Below, in pieces: positions 41,601 to 50,505 of a stretch of 64,000 nt of DNA. Position 1 is the stretch's first letter. Every line of letters starts with the position of its first letter. Made by a program: the position numbers and the translations under genes. Below the pieces are notes generated by a model that saw only the letters and a program-made list of their open reading frames with translations, searched no databases and was not told the DNA's origin. The stretch lies in NCBI RefSeq assembly GCF_023221595.1, contig NZ_CP096563.1, forward strand, positions 4,645,001 through 4,709,000, written 5' to 3'. The stretch is from Rhodococcus qingshengii JCM 15477. Lineage in GTDB: Bacteria; Actinomycetota; Actinomycetes; Mycobacteriales; Mycobacteriaceae.

Positions 41601-41972
41601 GGTGGTGGCCAATTCGACGACAACGGCCGTCTCCATCCAGCCACGACGACCGGCAACCAGCGACGACATGCCGCGAAAAGACCGTGGGACCTTCTCGACT
41701 CGAACGTGATCGGTGCTCCCAGGTACCAATACCCAGTGCCTGGGTTCTTGTTCGACAAACTCGCCGCGCTCGAGTCGGATCGAGAGAACGATCCCGGCCG
41801 TAGGTTCCACGTCGTCGGGATAGATTCCTCCATGAACCGTCCCGTCGAACCACAGCGACTCACGTATGGGGTGCAAAGCCCACGCAGATTTTTCGCCGAC
41901 CACCGGCAACGGTGCACAGCACTCGAATTCCCACGTTTCGATGCGGACTGTGACCACGTTGTAGTCATTCAT
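41583..41972 (-). CDS. conserved hypothetical protein (DUF6578-like)
   Basis: A 129-residue soluble protein I place with low certainty in DUF6578. It has many aromatic and acidic residues in beta-like pattern (VVTVRIETWEFECCAPLPV, PTAGIVLSIRLERGEF) and no signal peptide or membrane span. It is transcribed alone against the amino acid transporter, and its 3' end lies inside the terminator of that operon. No function can be given. Confidence 0.65.
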   Translation of the reverse strand: MNDYNVVTVRIETWEFECCAPLPVVGEKSAWALHPIRESLWFDGTVHGGIYPDDVEPTAGIVLSIRLERGEFVEQEPRHWVLVPGSTDHVRVEKVPRSFRGMSSLVAGRRGWMETAVVVELATTRAPFR

Positions 41973-42048
41973 CTGAATACTCCGCGCAGTAGACGAACCG
42001 GGACACGACGGTCCCGGGCGCGGAGTTACCTGTCAGACCACCATAGCG

Positions 42049-42876
42049 TCAGAGCTTGTAGACGCGCTCCGCTGTCGCCGTGGACGCTGCTGCCAGCGCC
42101 TGCGGATCCTCACCGCGGATGTCTGCGAGCGCGCGCACCGTGTACGGCAGGCAGTACGACTCGTTGGGCGCACCGCGGAACGGGTGCGGCGTCAAGAACG
42201 GCGCATCCGTCTCGACGATCAGCTGATCCGAGGGCACCAACAGCGCGGCCTCACGCAGCGCCTTCGCATTCTTGAAACTCACGGTTCCCGAGAAACTCAA
42301 CACGTAGCCCGCGTCGATGCACGCACGGGCCATCTCCGAATCCGAGGAGAAGCAATGGAACACCACGGTCTCCGGCGCACCTTCCTCGTGCAGCACCCGC
42401 AGCAGGTCCTCATCGGCTTCGCGATTGTGAATCATCAGCGTCTTGCCGAGACGCTTCGCGAGGTCGATGTGCCACCGGAAACCGTCGACCTGCTCCTCGA
42501 TGGTGGCGCACCCTTCGAGCTTGCCTGGCCAGTAGAGATCCAGCCCGGTCTCCCCCACCGCGACGACCCGCGGATCGGACGCCAACCGTTCTATCTCGGC
42601 TCTGGTGTCGACATCGAGGACGTTCGCCCTGGTCGGATGGATTGCGACGGCTGCGTAAACCCTCGAATCCCAGTTCGCAGCGTCGACGGCAAAGCGTGCG
42701 GCATCAAGGTCGTCGGCCACCGTGACGACCCGTCCGACGCCGACGGCTTCGGCCCGATCGACAATTTCGGCCACGGTCGCAGCGTCGTGCGCACCACAGG
42801 CGTCGAGGTGCGTATGTGCGTCGATCAGAGGCGACAAGGGCTCAGGGGCATCGGGGGCGGGACGGTCTTTGCTCAC
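42049..42876 (-). CDS. tatD: TatD family metal-dependent hydrolase
   Basis: A 275-residue TIM-barrel hydrolase with the metal-binding motifs DAHTHLD near the N-terminus, GETGLD, MIHNREA, FHCFS and the C-terminal ETDAPFL. TatD proteins are Mg-dependent 3'-5' DNA/RNA exonucleases or D-aminoacyl-tRNA-type deacylases. GTG 42876 is the start; only 21 bp separate it from metG on the other strand, and a -10-like element places the transcript start on or next to the GTG, so its mRNA may be leaderless. The metG/tatD pairing is conserved in M. tuberculosis (Rv1007c/Rv1008). Confidence 0.93.
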   Translation of the reverse strand: MSKDRPAPDAPEPLSPLIDAHTHLDACGAHDAATVAEIVDRAEAVGVGRVVTVADDLDAARFAVDAANWDSRVYAAVAIHPTRANVLDVDTRAEIERLASDPRVVAVGETGLDLYWPGKLEGCATIEEQVDGFRWHIDLAKRLGKTLMIHNREADEDLLRVLHEEGAPETVVFHCFSSDSEMARACIDAGYVLSFSGTVSFKNAKALREAALLVPSDQLIVETDAPFLTPHPFRGAPNESYCLPYTVRALADIRGEDPQALAAASTATAERVYKL

Positions 42877-42897
42877 GCCCGATAGAGTAAGCCCACC
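42877..42897. promoter_or_regulatory. 21-bp divergent promoter with overlapping -10 elements
   Basis: The whole gap between the tatD GTG and the metG ATG is 21 bp. TAGAGT at 42883-42888 is a -10 for metG, nine bases before its ATG; on the other strand TACTCT (42889-42884) is a -10 for tatD, seven bases before its GTG. There is no room for a ribosome site, so both transcripts are probably leaderless. Confidence 0.55.
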
Positions 42898-44496
42898 ATG
42901 ACTGTGCCTGCCTCACCCTCCCAGACCCCGCGCCCGGACTCCGCTGCCCCGGAAGGCGCGGAACGATCGCCGTTCTACATCACGACAGCGATCGCGTATC
43001 CCAACGGCGCTCCGCACATCGGCCACGCGTACGAGTACATCTCCTCGGACGCGCTCGCCCGCTTCAAGCGGTTGGACGGTCATGAAGTGTTCTTCATGAC
43101 CGGCACCGACGAGCACGGTCTGAAGATGCAGCAGACAGCAATCAAAGAGGGCATCGACGTCCGCGAACTCGCGGCTCGGAACTCCGACGTGTTCCAGAAC
43201 CTCGACAAGGTCCTGAACATCTCGTACGACCGGTTCATCCGCACCACCGACGCCGACCATCAGGTCGCCAGCAAGGCGATCTGGGAAAAGATGGCCGCAT
43301 CGGGCGACATCTACCTCGACACCTACTCGGGGTGGTATTCGGTTCGTGACGAGGCCTTCTACACCGAAGCCGAGACCACTCTTCTGGACGACGGCACCCG
43401 TCAGTCGACGGAGACCGGCACTCCGGTGGAGTGGACCGAGGAGTCCAACTACACCTTCCGTCTCTCGGCCTACGAGGACCGTTTGCTCGCTCTGTACGAA
43501 GAGCATCCCGAGTTCATTGCCCCCGCGACACGTCGCAACGAGATCGTCAGCTTCGTCAAGGGCGGCCTCAAGGACCTGTCGATCTCGCGCACCACGTTCG
43601 ACTGGGGCGTCGAGGTTCCCGGAGACCCCGACCACGTCATGTACGTCTGGGTCGACGCACTCACCAACTACCTGACCGGCGTGGGCTATCCGAACGTCGA
43701 CTCGGCGGAGTTCGAGAAGTTCTGGCCCGCGAGCCTGCACATCATCGGCAAGGACATCACACGGTTCCACACCGTGTACTGGCCGGCGTTCCTCATGTCT
43801 GCCGGCATCGAACTGCCGGAACGAGTCTTCGTCCACGGGTTCTTGTACAACAAGGGCGAGAAGATGTCGAAGTCGGTCGGCAACGTGGTCGATCCGATCG
43901 CGATGGTCGATCAGTACGGCCTCGACGCGGTCCGCTTCTTCCTGCTCCGCGAGATCTCGTACGGCCAGGACGGCAGCTACAGCCACGAAGCAATCGTGAC
44001 TCGCATGAACGCCGACCTGTCCAACGAACTGGGCAACCTCGCGCAGCGTTCACTGACGATGGTCGCGAAGAACTGCGATGCCCAGGTCCCCACCCCCGGT
44101 GAGTTCACCGAGGACGACCTGGCGATGCTGGCGTCGGCGGATGCCTTGCTTGCCAAGTGTCGCAGCGAGTTCGACGTGCAGGCGCTGCATCTCGCGTTGG
44201 AAGCCATCTGGGGCGTTCTCGGCGAGACCAACCGGTACTTCTCCAAGCAGGAACCGTGGGTTCTGCGCAAGACGGATCCGGCACGCATGGCGACGGTTCT
44301 GTACGTGACGCTCGAAGTGGTCCGTATCGTCGGGCTTCTCGTTCAGCCGGTGATGCCCGACGCGGCGTCACGCATCCTCGATCTGCTTGGCCAGAGCGAA
44401 GAGAACCGGCAGTTCGCCGACATTGCGGTTCGCATCGACGCGAACCGGAAACTGCCTGCTCCGGCGCCAGTTTTCCCCCGCTTCGTCGAGGAATGA
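42898..44496 (+). CDS. metG: methionyl-tRNA synthetase
   Basis: A 532-residue class I synthetase charging tRNA-Met. The HIGH motif is in [10 protein letters not shown] (around residue 38-41) and KMSKS is at about 322-326 in [10 protein letters not shown]. The connecting peptide region lacks the CxxC zinc knuckles of the E. coli type. The anticodon-binding helical domain ends near VFPRFVEE and no extra tRNA-binding domain follows. The M. tuberculosis counterpart is metS (Rv1007c). The start lies 21 bp from that of tatD, and no Shine-Dalgarno is present. Confidence 0.95.
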   Translation: MTVPASPSQTPRPDSAAPEGAERSPFYITTAIAYPNGAPHIGHAYEYISSDALARFKRLDGHEVFFMTGTDEHGLKMQQTAIKEGIDVRELAARNSDVFQNLDKVLNISYDRFIRTTDADHQVASKAIWEKMAASGDIYLDTYSGWYSVRDEAFYTEAETTLLDDGTRQSTETGTPVEWTEESNYTFRLSAYEDRLLALYEEHPEFIAPATRRNEIVSFVKGGLKDLSISRTTFDWGVEVPGDPDHVMYVWVDALTNYLTGVGYPNVDSAEFEKFWPASLHIIGKDITRFHTVYWPAFLMSAGIELPERVFVHGFLYNKGEKMSKSVGNVVDPIAMVDQYGLDAVRFFLLREISYGQDGSYSHEAIVTRMNADLSNELGNLAQRSLTMVAKNCDAQVPTPGEFTEDDLAMLASADALLAKCRSEFDVQALHLALEAIWGVLGETNRYFSKQEPWVLRKTDPARMATVLYVTLEVVRIVGLLVQPVMPDAASRILDLLGQSEENRQFADIAVRIDANRKLPAPAPVFPRFVEE

Positions 44497-44512
44497 GCTA
44501 AGCGAGAGTGCC

Positions 44513-44566
44513 GCACGTGGGGTCCGAGATATCCGGTTACAGGCGGATGTGTCGGACCCCACGTGC
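44513..44566. terminator. long compound hairpin after metG
   Basis: GCACGTGGGGTCCGA at 44513-44527 pairs perfectly with TCGGACCCCACGTGC at 44552-44566, with an inner ATCCG/CGGAT stem in the 24-base loop. It fills most of the 81-bp gap before the DUF2786 gene. It probably ends the metG transcript; the long loop also allows a regulatory leader role for the next gene. Confidence 0.65.
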
Positions 44567-44577
44567 ACACTCCAGCC

Positions 44578-45825
44578 ATGACGACGAATAGAACATACAT
44601 TCGAACCAGCGCTTCGGCGCAGACACTGCCATGGAACGGAGCGCGGGTGTCCACTCAGGAGGTCAGCCCTCAATCCGTCTCTGCGGCGCAGGGTCTCGTC
44701 AGCGAACTGACGGCCGCCTACGAACGCGGATGGCAACCGGCGGATCTGATCCATCTGGCACGCCGAAGCAAAGACGCGTCCGACGCCGATCTCGCTGCCA
44801 CCACCATCCTGTTCGACGCGAAGGCGTCGCGCGCCTCCGATCGCGCTCCGCTCGAATGGGTGGGGCAGTTGCAGACGATCGGCGAGCAGTATCCGAAGTC
44901 TCGGCACATCGCTTCTCGAATCACCGTGGACGACGACGTTTTTCGCTCCCTCGCGGCCGGCCTTCTGTTCCAGGATCCCTACTTCCTCGTTTCGCAGATC
45001 GTCGACGTCGCGCGATCGTGGATGCGCCTACCTCAGTGGACGGTGTTGCTCGCGCCACCATCCACCTGGCCGTCGCAACGCACCGATACCAGCTATGCCG
45101 GCGTCGGCGATACCGAGGTCGACGCCAAGGTACTCAAGCGAATTCGTGGACTACTCGCCAAAGCGGAAGCAACCAACTTCGCGGAAGAAGCCGAGATTTT
45201 CACCGCGAAGGCCCAGGAGTTGATGACCCGGTACGCCATCGACTCCGCACTGCTCCACAGTCGCGCCGGGGTCACCGACACATCCGTCAATGCCCGACGC
45301 ATTCACATCGAGAACCCGTACGTGAAGGAAAAGGTTCACCTCCTGACCGAGATCGGCGAATCGAATCGAGTCAGGACTGTCTGGTTCAGCGACATTGCAC
45401 TCGCGACCGTCGTCGGCACTCCGGTCGACCTTCAGCAAGTCGACATGCTGTTCACTTCCCTGCTCGTACAGGCAACCCGTGCAATGCAATTCGCCGACTC
45501 GAGCAATCGCGGCGGCTCACGCACCACCTCGTTCCGCAAGGGATTCCTGGCCGGGTTCGCCAGCCGCATCGGACACCGCCTGCGTGACGCCGGCACCAAA
45601 GCCACCGCCGAAGCGGCCGACGCGGCATCGATGGACGTCGCGGATCTTCTGCCGATCCTCGCCACCACATCCGAGGCCGTCGACGCCGAATTCGATCGAT
45701 TGTTCCCGACAACCCGCAAGACTCGCGGACGGTCCGTGGACGCCGAAGGCTGGCACGCCGGCCAGGCTGCAGCCGACGACGCCAACCTGCGTCCCGGCGC
45801 ACCCGCCGTGAACCGCTCCCGCTAG
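44578..45825 (+). CDS. DUF2786 domain protein
   Basis: A 415-residue soluble protein. The centre (roughly residues 180-225) is a DUF2786 domain with VLKRIRGLLAKAEATNFAEE and AQELMTRYAID, a helical segment found in several actinobacterial and phage proteins of unknown role. The N-terminal third is helical and begins after a disordered leader; the C-terminus is Ala-rich. ATG 44578 follows the metG hairpin closely, without a strong ribosome site. Its stop codon shares CTAG with the convergent rsmI. Confidence 0.8.
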   Translation: MTTNRTYIRTSASAQTLPWNGARVSTQEVSPQSVSAAQGLVSELTAAYERGWQPADLIHLARRSKDASDADLAATTILFDAKASRASDRAPLEWVGQLQTIGEQYPKSRHIASRITVDDDVFRSLAAGLLFQDPYFLVSQIVDVARSWMRLPQWTVLLAPPSTWPSQRTDTSYAGVGDTEVDAKVLKRIRGLLAKAEATNFAEEAEIFTAKAQELMTRYAIDSALLHSRAGVTDTSVNARRIHIENPYVKEKVHLLTEIGESNRVRTVWFSDIALATVVGTPVDLQQVDMLFTSLLVQATRAMQFADSSNRGGSRTTSFRKGFLAGFASRIGHRLRDAGTKATAEAADAASMDVADLLPILATTSEAVDAEFDRLFPTTRKTRGRSVDAEGWHAGQAAADDANLRPGAPAVNRSR

Positions 45826-46652
45826 TCCTTTCGAGCGGCCAGGACCGTCTCGTACAACTCACGCTTGGAGACTCCGGCCGTTGCGACCAGAGCACACGCG
45901 TCCTTCAATCGTGCTCCCCCCTCGACCAGCCTTTCCACCTCGTCGACCAGATCGGCAGGATCAGATGCCACCAGCACTGCGCCTTCGAGCACCACCGTGA
46001 TCTCACCGCGAACGCCCTCGGCGGCCCAAGCAGCTAACTCCCCGAGAGTGCCGCGCTTCACTTCCTCGTAGGTCTTGGTCAATTCCCGGCACACGGCTGC
46101 GCGGCGATTCGGCCCGAGCACTTCCACCGCATCTGCGAGGCAGTCGGCAAGGCGATGAGGCGCTTCGAAGAACACACACGCTCGCTGCTCGGTTGCCAAG
46201 GCAGAGAGCCACGTCTTGCGCTGCCCCTGCTTACGCGGCGGGAACCCGTCGAAGCAGAACCGCTCGACGGGCAATCCGGAGAGTGCCAGCGCCGTCGTCA
46301 CCGCCGACGGACCGGGCAAGCACGTGACGGCGAGGTTCTCGGCTACGCAGGCGGCGACAAGGCGATATCCGGGATCGCTGACCGACGGCATGCCCGCGTC
46401 CGTGACCAGCAGGACGGTCTTGCCTTCGGCGACGTCGGCGACCAGCGCGGGCAGCCGGGAAATCTCGACCTGATCGTAGAAACTGACGATCTTCCCGGTG
46501 ATGGTTACCTCGAGCGCGGACGCCAGAGACTTGGTGCGTCGTGTGTCCTCCGCAGCAACGACGTCGGCGGTTGCGAGAGCAGACCGAAGACGCGGAGACG
46601 CGTCACCGACATCTCCCATGGGTGTTGCGGCGAGTACCAAGCGACCAGTCAT
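45822..46652 (-). CDS. rsmI: 16S rRNA (cytidine-1402 2'-O)-methyltransferase
   Basis: A 276-residue tetrapyrrole-methylase-fold enzyme that 2'-O-methylates C1402 of 16S rRNA. Visible motifs are VLAATPMGDVGDASPRL, AAEDTRRTKSL, the SAM-site VTDAGMPSVSDPG and the CLPGPSAVTTALALSG loop. ATG 46652 begins exactly at the conserved MTGRLVLAATP; the open frame further upstream is not conserved. It faces away from pmt across 23 bp, and a -10-like element seven bases before the ATG suggests a leaderless mRNA. Confidence 0.93.
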   Translation of the reverse strand: MTGRLVLAATPMGDVGDASPRLRSALATADVVAAEDTRRTKSLASALEVTITGKIVSFYDQVEISRLPALVADVAEGKTVLLVTDAGMPSVSDPGYRLVAACVAENLAVTCLPGPSAVTTALALSGLPVERFCFDGFPPRKQGQRKTWLSALATEQRACVFFEAPHRLADCLADAVEVLGPNRRAAVCRELTKTYEEVKRGTLGELAAWAAEGVRGEITVVLEGAVLVASDPADLVDEVERLVEGGARLKDACALVATAGVSKRELYETVLAARKD

Positions 46653-46675
46653 ACCTGACAGCCTACGATTGCCAG
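46653..46675. promoter_or_regulatory. 23-bp divergent promoter with overlapping -10 elements
   Basis: The gap between the rsmI ATG and pmt GTG contains AGCCTACGAT. Read right it gives TACGAT (46664-46669), six bases before the pmt GTG; read left it gives TAGGCT (46665-46660), seven bases before the rsmI ATG. As with tatD/metG, both transcripts are probably leaderless and share one promoter core. Confidence 0.55.
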
Positions 46676-48235
46676 GTGACTGTGCAGACGGACGAGCGGC
46701 CAACGCCCGCCACGAGCGATCGGGTAATGCGTAGTCCCGGCCCGCTGGTACCGGATCCTGATTTCGGCCCGACCGACAGATTGCGCGGCTGGATCGTCAC
46801 CGCTTTCGTCACCGCTATCGCGGCGATCACACGCTTCACGATGCTCGCCTACCCGACCGACGCCGGCACACCTGTCTTCGACGAGAAGCACTACGTTCCG
46901 CAGGGCTGGCAAGTTCTGACCGGTGGCGGCATCGAAGACAATCCCGGTTACGGATTGGTGGTACACCCGCCCATCGGTAAGCAGATGATCGCGATCGGCG
47001 AAGCACTCTTCGGTTACAACGGTTGGGGGTGGCGATTCTCGTCGGCCCTGGTCGGGACACTGATGGTCTTGCTGATCATCCGGATCGTGCGCCGCATGAC
47101 GCGCTCCACGCTGATCGGCGCGATTGCCGGAATCCTGCTCATCGTCGACGGCGTCACCTTCGTCTCCTCACGCCTGGGGATGCTCGACATCTTCCTGGCT
47201 TTCTTCGTCCTCGCTGCTCTCGGATGCCTGGTGGTCGATCGCGACCAAGTCCGCGAACGGATGGCGAAGGTATACGAAGAGGGCCGAATCGGCGACTCTG
47301 CCTGGGGTCCGCGGCTGGGTTTCCGGTGGTGGAGGTTCGGCGCCGGCATCCTGCTCGGCCTGGCCTGCGGAACCAAGTGGTCCGGCATGTACTTCATTCT
47401 GTTCTTCGGATTGCTCAGTGTTGCCTTCGACCTGTCAGCGCGCCGCGCCTACCGCGTGCAGCGCCCATGGGTCGGCACTGCAGTTCGCGACATCGGGCCG
47501 GCTCTGTATGCGTTGGTGATCATTCCGCTCGGTGTGTACCTCGCGAGCTACTGGGCCTGGTTCACCAGCGAGACCGGCGTCGACCGTCACGCCGTCGGTA
47601 ACGAGATCGGTGAGGGCGGCACATGGAGCTTCATTCCCTCCGCGCTGCGCTCACTCTGGTACTACAGCGGAAACGTTCTCCAGTTCCACGCCGGTCTGAC
47701 CAACTCCGCCGGAAACCACCACCCGTGGGAGTCGAAACCGTGGACGTGGCCGATGGGGCTACGACCGATGCTCTACTACTACGCCGACGGCGAGCAGGTC
47801 ACCGGTTGCGGGGCCGCCAGCTGCGTCAAGGCCGTGATGCTGATCGGCACACCGGCGATGTGGTGGCTGGCCCTACCGATGTTGGCGTGGGCGATCTGGC
47901 AGACGTTCGTGCGCAGGGACTGGCGATACGCCGTGGTCCTGACGGGCTACGGTGCCGCTTACCTCCCGTGGTTCGCGACGCTCGACCGCCAGATGTACTA
48001 CTTCTACGCAGTTGCACTCGCCCCGTTCATGGTCATGGGATTTGCGCTGGTCCTCGGCGATGTACTGGGCAAGGCGAGCGCGTCCGTCGAGCGTCGTACC
48101 ACCGGACTTCTGGCAGTCAGTCTGTACATCGGTCTGGTCGTGGCCAACTTCGTCTACCTCTGGCCGATACTCACCGCCATGCCGATCACGCCGGAATCGT
48201 GGCAGAACCATCTGTGGTTGCCCAGCTGGAAATAA
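46676..48235 (+). CDS. pmt: dolichyl-phosphate-mannose--protein mannosyltransferase
   Basis: A 519-residue GT39 enzyme with about eleven membrane helices. It transfers mannose from polyprenyl-phosphate-mannose to Ser/Thr of secreted proteins, as Rv1002c does in M. tuberculosis. The first outer loop has the acidic catalytic motif TPVFDEKHYVPQGW, and the C-terminus holds the four-helix PMT domain. GTG 46676 fits the leaderless promoter. The Thr/Pro-rich surface protein at 58,465-59,589 is a natural candidate substrate. It is followed by a strong terminator. Confidence 0.92.
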   Translation: MTVQTDERPTPATSDRVMRSPGPLVPDPDFGPTDRLRGWIVTAFVTAIAAITRFTMLAYPTDAGTPVFDEKHYVPQGWQVLTGGGIEDNPGYGLVVHPPIGKQMIAIGEALFGYNGWGWRFSSALVGTLMVLLIIRIVRRMTRSTLIGAIAGILLIVDGVTFVSSRLGMLDIFLAFFVLAALGCLVVDRDQVRERMAKVYEEGRIGDSAWGPRLGFRWWRFGAGILLGLACGTKWSGMYFILFFGLLSVAFDLSARRAYRVQRPWVGTAVRDIGPALYALVIIPLGVYLASYWAWFTSETGVDRHAVGNEIGEGGTWSFIPSALRSLWYYSGNVLQFHAGLTNSAGNHHPWESKPWTWPMGLRPMLYYYADGEQVTGCGAASCVKAVMLIGTPAMWWLALPMLAWAIWQTFVRRDWRYAVVLTGYGAAYLPWFATLDRQMYYFYAVALAPFMVMGFALVLGDVLGKASASVERRTTGLLAVSLYIGLVVANFVYLWPILTAMPITPESWQNHLWLPSWK

Positions 48236-48245
48236 CCGGACGACA

Positions 48246-48277
48246 AAGGGGCACCGAACCGCAGTTCGGTGCCCCTT
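48246..48277. terminator. bidirectional terminator between pmt and the BCCT gene
   Basis: AAGGGGCACCGAA at 48246-48258 pairs perfectly with TTCGGTGCCCCTT at 48265-48277 around a six-base loop, right after the pmt stop. The A/T ends give short U-rich tails in either direction. Confidence 0.85.
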
Positions 48278-48283
48278 CACAGT

Positions 48284-48313
48284 TCAAGTCCTACTCCGCT
48301 CAAGTCCTACTCC
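48284..48313. repeat. 16-bp tandem duplication at the BCCT stop codon
   Basis: TCAAGTCCTACTCC occurs at 48284-48297 and 48300-48313. The second copy contains the stop codon of the minus-strand BCCT gene. It resembles the duplication at 24,180. Confidence 0.85.
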
Positions 48314-49941
48314 ACTGACTTACCCACACGGCGTCCTCGGCGCGGGCGTAGGAGAGCACGTTTCTGCTCCTTCGCCGCAATGATGATCGGGTCGTGCGAA
48401 AGATCCTTGTACAGCGAGAAGCACAGTCCGATCATGACCAGCACGAACGGCGCCGCAGCGATGATCGTCATGGTCTGCAAGCCGTCGAGCGCTTCGGAAC
48501 CACCGGTCCACAGCAGAAGCGCCGCGACGCCACCGGTCAACATGCCCCAGAACACCACGACCCAGCGACTCGGTTCGAGCGTTCCGCGCTGCGAGAGCGT
48601 CCCCATCACCATCGACGCAGCGTCGGCGCCGGAGACGAAGAACACTGCGACGAGCAGCATGACGAGGACAGTCGTCACTCCGGCCAACGGCAGATTGTCG
48701 AGCATGCCGAACAGTTGAGCCTCTTCCGAGCCTCGGCCGGACAAGCCGATTCCGTCGCGTTCCTCGCCGATGCCTGCGCCGCCGAAGATCGCGAACCAGA
48801 GCAAGCTGACAGTCGTGGGAACGGCGATGACGCCGACGATGAACTGGCGGATCGTGCGGCCGCGGCTGATGCGGGCCAGGAACATGCCGACGAACGGCGT
48901 CCACGACACCCACCATGCCCAGTAGAAGATCGTCCACGACGAAAGCCACGCGCCGGTTTCAGGATTCGACGATGCACCCGTGCGGGCCGACATCTGGGCG
49001 AGGTCGGAAACGTATGCACCAATGGTCGTCGGGAGCAGATTGAGAATCAGTACGGTCGGCCCGAGAACGAACACGAACAGGGCCAAGATCAGCGCGAGCA
49101 CCATGTTGATGTTGGAGAGCCACTGAATTCCCTTGGCCACACCGGAAACTGCCGAAGCGACGAACGCCAGGGTCAGCACCGCAACGATGGCCACGAGCAG
49201 GAATACGCCGGCTTCTTCCATCCAGCCGACTACCTCGAAACCGGAGCCGATCTGAAGTGCGCCGAGCCCCAAGGATGCTGCGGTGCCGAAAAGCGTCGCA
49301 AAGATTGCCAGGATGTCGATGACCTTGCCGATCGGCCCTTCGGCTTTGCGACCGAGCAACGGGATGAAGGCCGAACTGAACAGTTGCTTGCGTCCTCGGC
49401 GATACGACCCGTACGCAATGGCAAGGCCCACAACGGCATACATCGCCCAAGGATGAAGACCCCAGTGAAACATGGTGGTAGCCATGGCAGTTCCGACGCC
49501 ACCGTCGGTACCGGGAGGCGGAGTCACGTAGTGCGCAAGCGGTTCCGCGACACCGAAGAACATCAGGCCGATGCCCATGCCGGCGCTGAACATCATGGCG
49601 ATCCAGCTGACGGTTCGGAACTCTGGCTTCTCACCGTCTTTGCCCAGCGGAATGTCGCCGAATCGACTGACAGCGAGGTAGATGGAAAACAGCACGAAAG
49701 CCGAAGCTGCGAGTACGAAGAGCCAGCCGATGTTCGTCACCAACCAGCCGAGAACACTTCCGGTTACCGAGTTCAGGTTGTCGGGAGCTACGAGACCCCA
49801 CACGACAATAGCCAGCACCGCTGCGGCCGCCACGGAAAACACCACGTAGTCGGTCCGAACGCCTACCCGAGTGAAGCCCGTCTCCGGGCGCTCTTCGTTG
49901 GCCCCGGAATCTTGTTCGGATCGATCAGATTTCGTCACCAT
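48307..49941 (-). CDS. BCCT family betaine/choline/carnitine transporter
   Basis: A 544-residue secondary transporter with twelve predicted helices. The BCCT signature is clear: the tryptophan-rich FYWAWWVSWTPFVGMFLAR followed by ISRGRTIRQF, and the glycine-rich MMFSAGMGIGLMFFG in the substrate and sodium site. It takes up compatible solutes such as glycine betaine, usually coupled to Na+. N- and C-terminal tails are charged (the end is RRGRRVGKSVE), as in osmotically regulated members like BetP. It is monocistronic. Confidence 0.92.
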   Translation of the reverse strand: MVTKSDRSEQDSGANEERPETGFTRVGVRTDYVVFSVAAAAVLAIVVWGLVAPDNLNSVTGSVLGWLVTNIGWLFVLAASAFVLFSIYLAVSRFGDIPLGKDGEKPEFRTVSWIAMMFSAGMGIGLMFFGVAEPLAHYVTPPPGTDGGVGTAMATTMFHWGLHPWAMYAVVGLAIAYGSYRRGRKQLFSSAFIPLLGRKAEGPIGKVIDILAIFATLFGTAASLGLGALQIGSGFEVVGWMEEAGVFLLVAIVAVLTLAFVASAVSGVAKGIQWLSNINMVLALILALFVFVLGPTVLILNLLPTTIGAYVSDLAQMSARTGASSNPETGAWLSSWTIFYWAWWVSWTPFVGMFLARISRGRTIRQFIVGVIAVPTTVSLLWFAIFGGAGIGEERDGIGLSGRGSEEAQLFGMLDNLPLAGVTTVLVMLLVAVFFVSGADAASMVMGTLSQRGTLEPSRWVVVFWGMLTGGVAALLLWTGGSEALDGLQTMTIIAAAPFVLVMIGLCFSLYKDLSHDPIIIAAKEQKRALLRPRRGRRVGKSVE

Positions 49942-49982
49942 AGATGACTACGTTCGTCACTTTGTGGGCCAAAAGCAAGCTG

Positions 49983-50016
49983 GAAGGCGGGCTCAACAGC
50001 CGTTGAACCCGCCTTC
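49983..50016. terminator. hairpin between BCCT and doxX genes
   Basis: GAAGGCGGGCTCAAC at 49983-49997 pairs with GTTGAACCCGCCTTC at 50002-50016, one mismatch, four-base loop. It lies ten bases beyond the doxX stop and so ends that minus-strand transcript before the BCCT promoter. Confidence 0.8.
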
Positions 50017-50025
50017 TCACCCCGA

Positions 50026-50457
50026 TCAAGCTGGGGTTTTAACCCAACCGTTGCCCTTGCCGATCAATCCGTCGATGCTGATGCGTCCTGCGCCGATAAC
50101 AGCGATCAAGAGCGAACCGACACCGAGTGCGACGACGAGTTCATAGCCGCCGTTGTCTATGAAGACGCCCTTGTCGGCGTGCACGATGAAGAACGCGCCG
50201 ACCATGTCGAGGAACAGCAGTGCGCCGACGAGCGGGGTCAGCAGACCCGCGATGAGCAGGATGCCGCCACCGAGTTCGATGGATGCTGCCAGAACTGCAG
50301 AAATCTTGGGGAGCGGGGCGCCCATCCCTTCGAATGCGGCCTGCGTTCCGGCGATCTTGTAGGTGAAGAACTTCTGCCAACCGTGGGCGATGAAGATGAT
50401 CCCGAGGCCGACACGGGCGATGAGGAGTCCGAGGTCACGAGCAATCGACGAATTCAT
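50026..50457 (-). CDS. DoxX family membrane protein
   Basis: A 143-residue four-helix membrane protein of the DoxX/DoxD type: LGLLIARVGLGIIFIAHGWQ at the start, ELGGGILLIAGLLTPLVG in the middle and a final amphipathic end. In mycobacteria a DoxX protein joins SodA and SseA in a membrane oxidoreductase complex against thiol and radical stress; the role here is not proven. ATG 50457 follows a perfect palindrome that probably controls it. Confidence 0.85.
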   Translation of the reverse strand: MNSSIARDLGLLIARVGLGIIFIAHGWQKFFTYKIAGTQAAFEGMGAPLPKISAVLAASIELGGGILLIAGLLTPLVGALLFLDMVGAFFIVHADKGVFIDNGGYELVVALGVGSLLIAVIGAGRISIDGLIGKGNGWVKTPA

Positions 50458-50475
50458 GAGCCAAGACTGACAGCT

Positions 50476-50497
50476 TTAAGTTGAAGCGTCAACTTAA
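50476..50497. promoter_or_regulatory. palindromic operator upstream of doxX
   Basis: TTAAGTTGA at 50476-50484 and TCAACTTAA at 50489-50497 form perfect nine-base arms around AGCG. The site is 19 bp before doxX. Its form suits a MarR- or GntR/YtrA-type dimer; the GntR gene next door is an obvious but unproven candidate. Confidence 0.75.
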
Positions 50498-50505
50498 TCA
50501 ATGTG

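Noticed and set aside
48394..49947. 517-codon plus-strand frame opposite the BCCT transporter
   Set aside because: Composition rich in His, Arg, Glu and Gln with no domain; the opposite frame has full transporter motifs.
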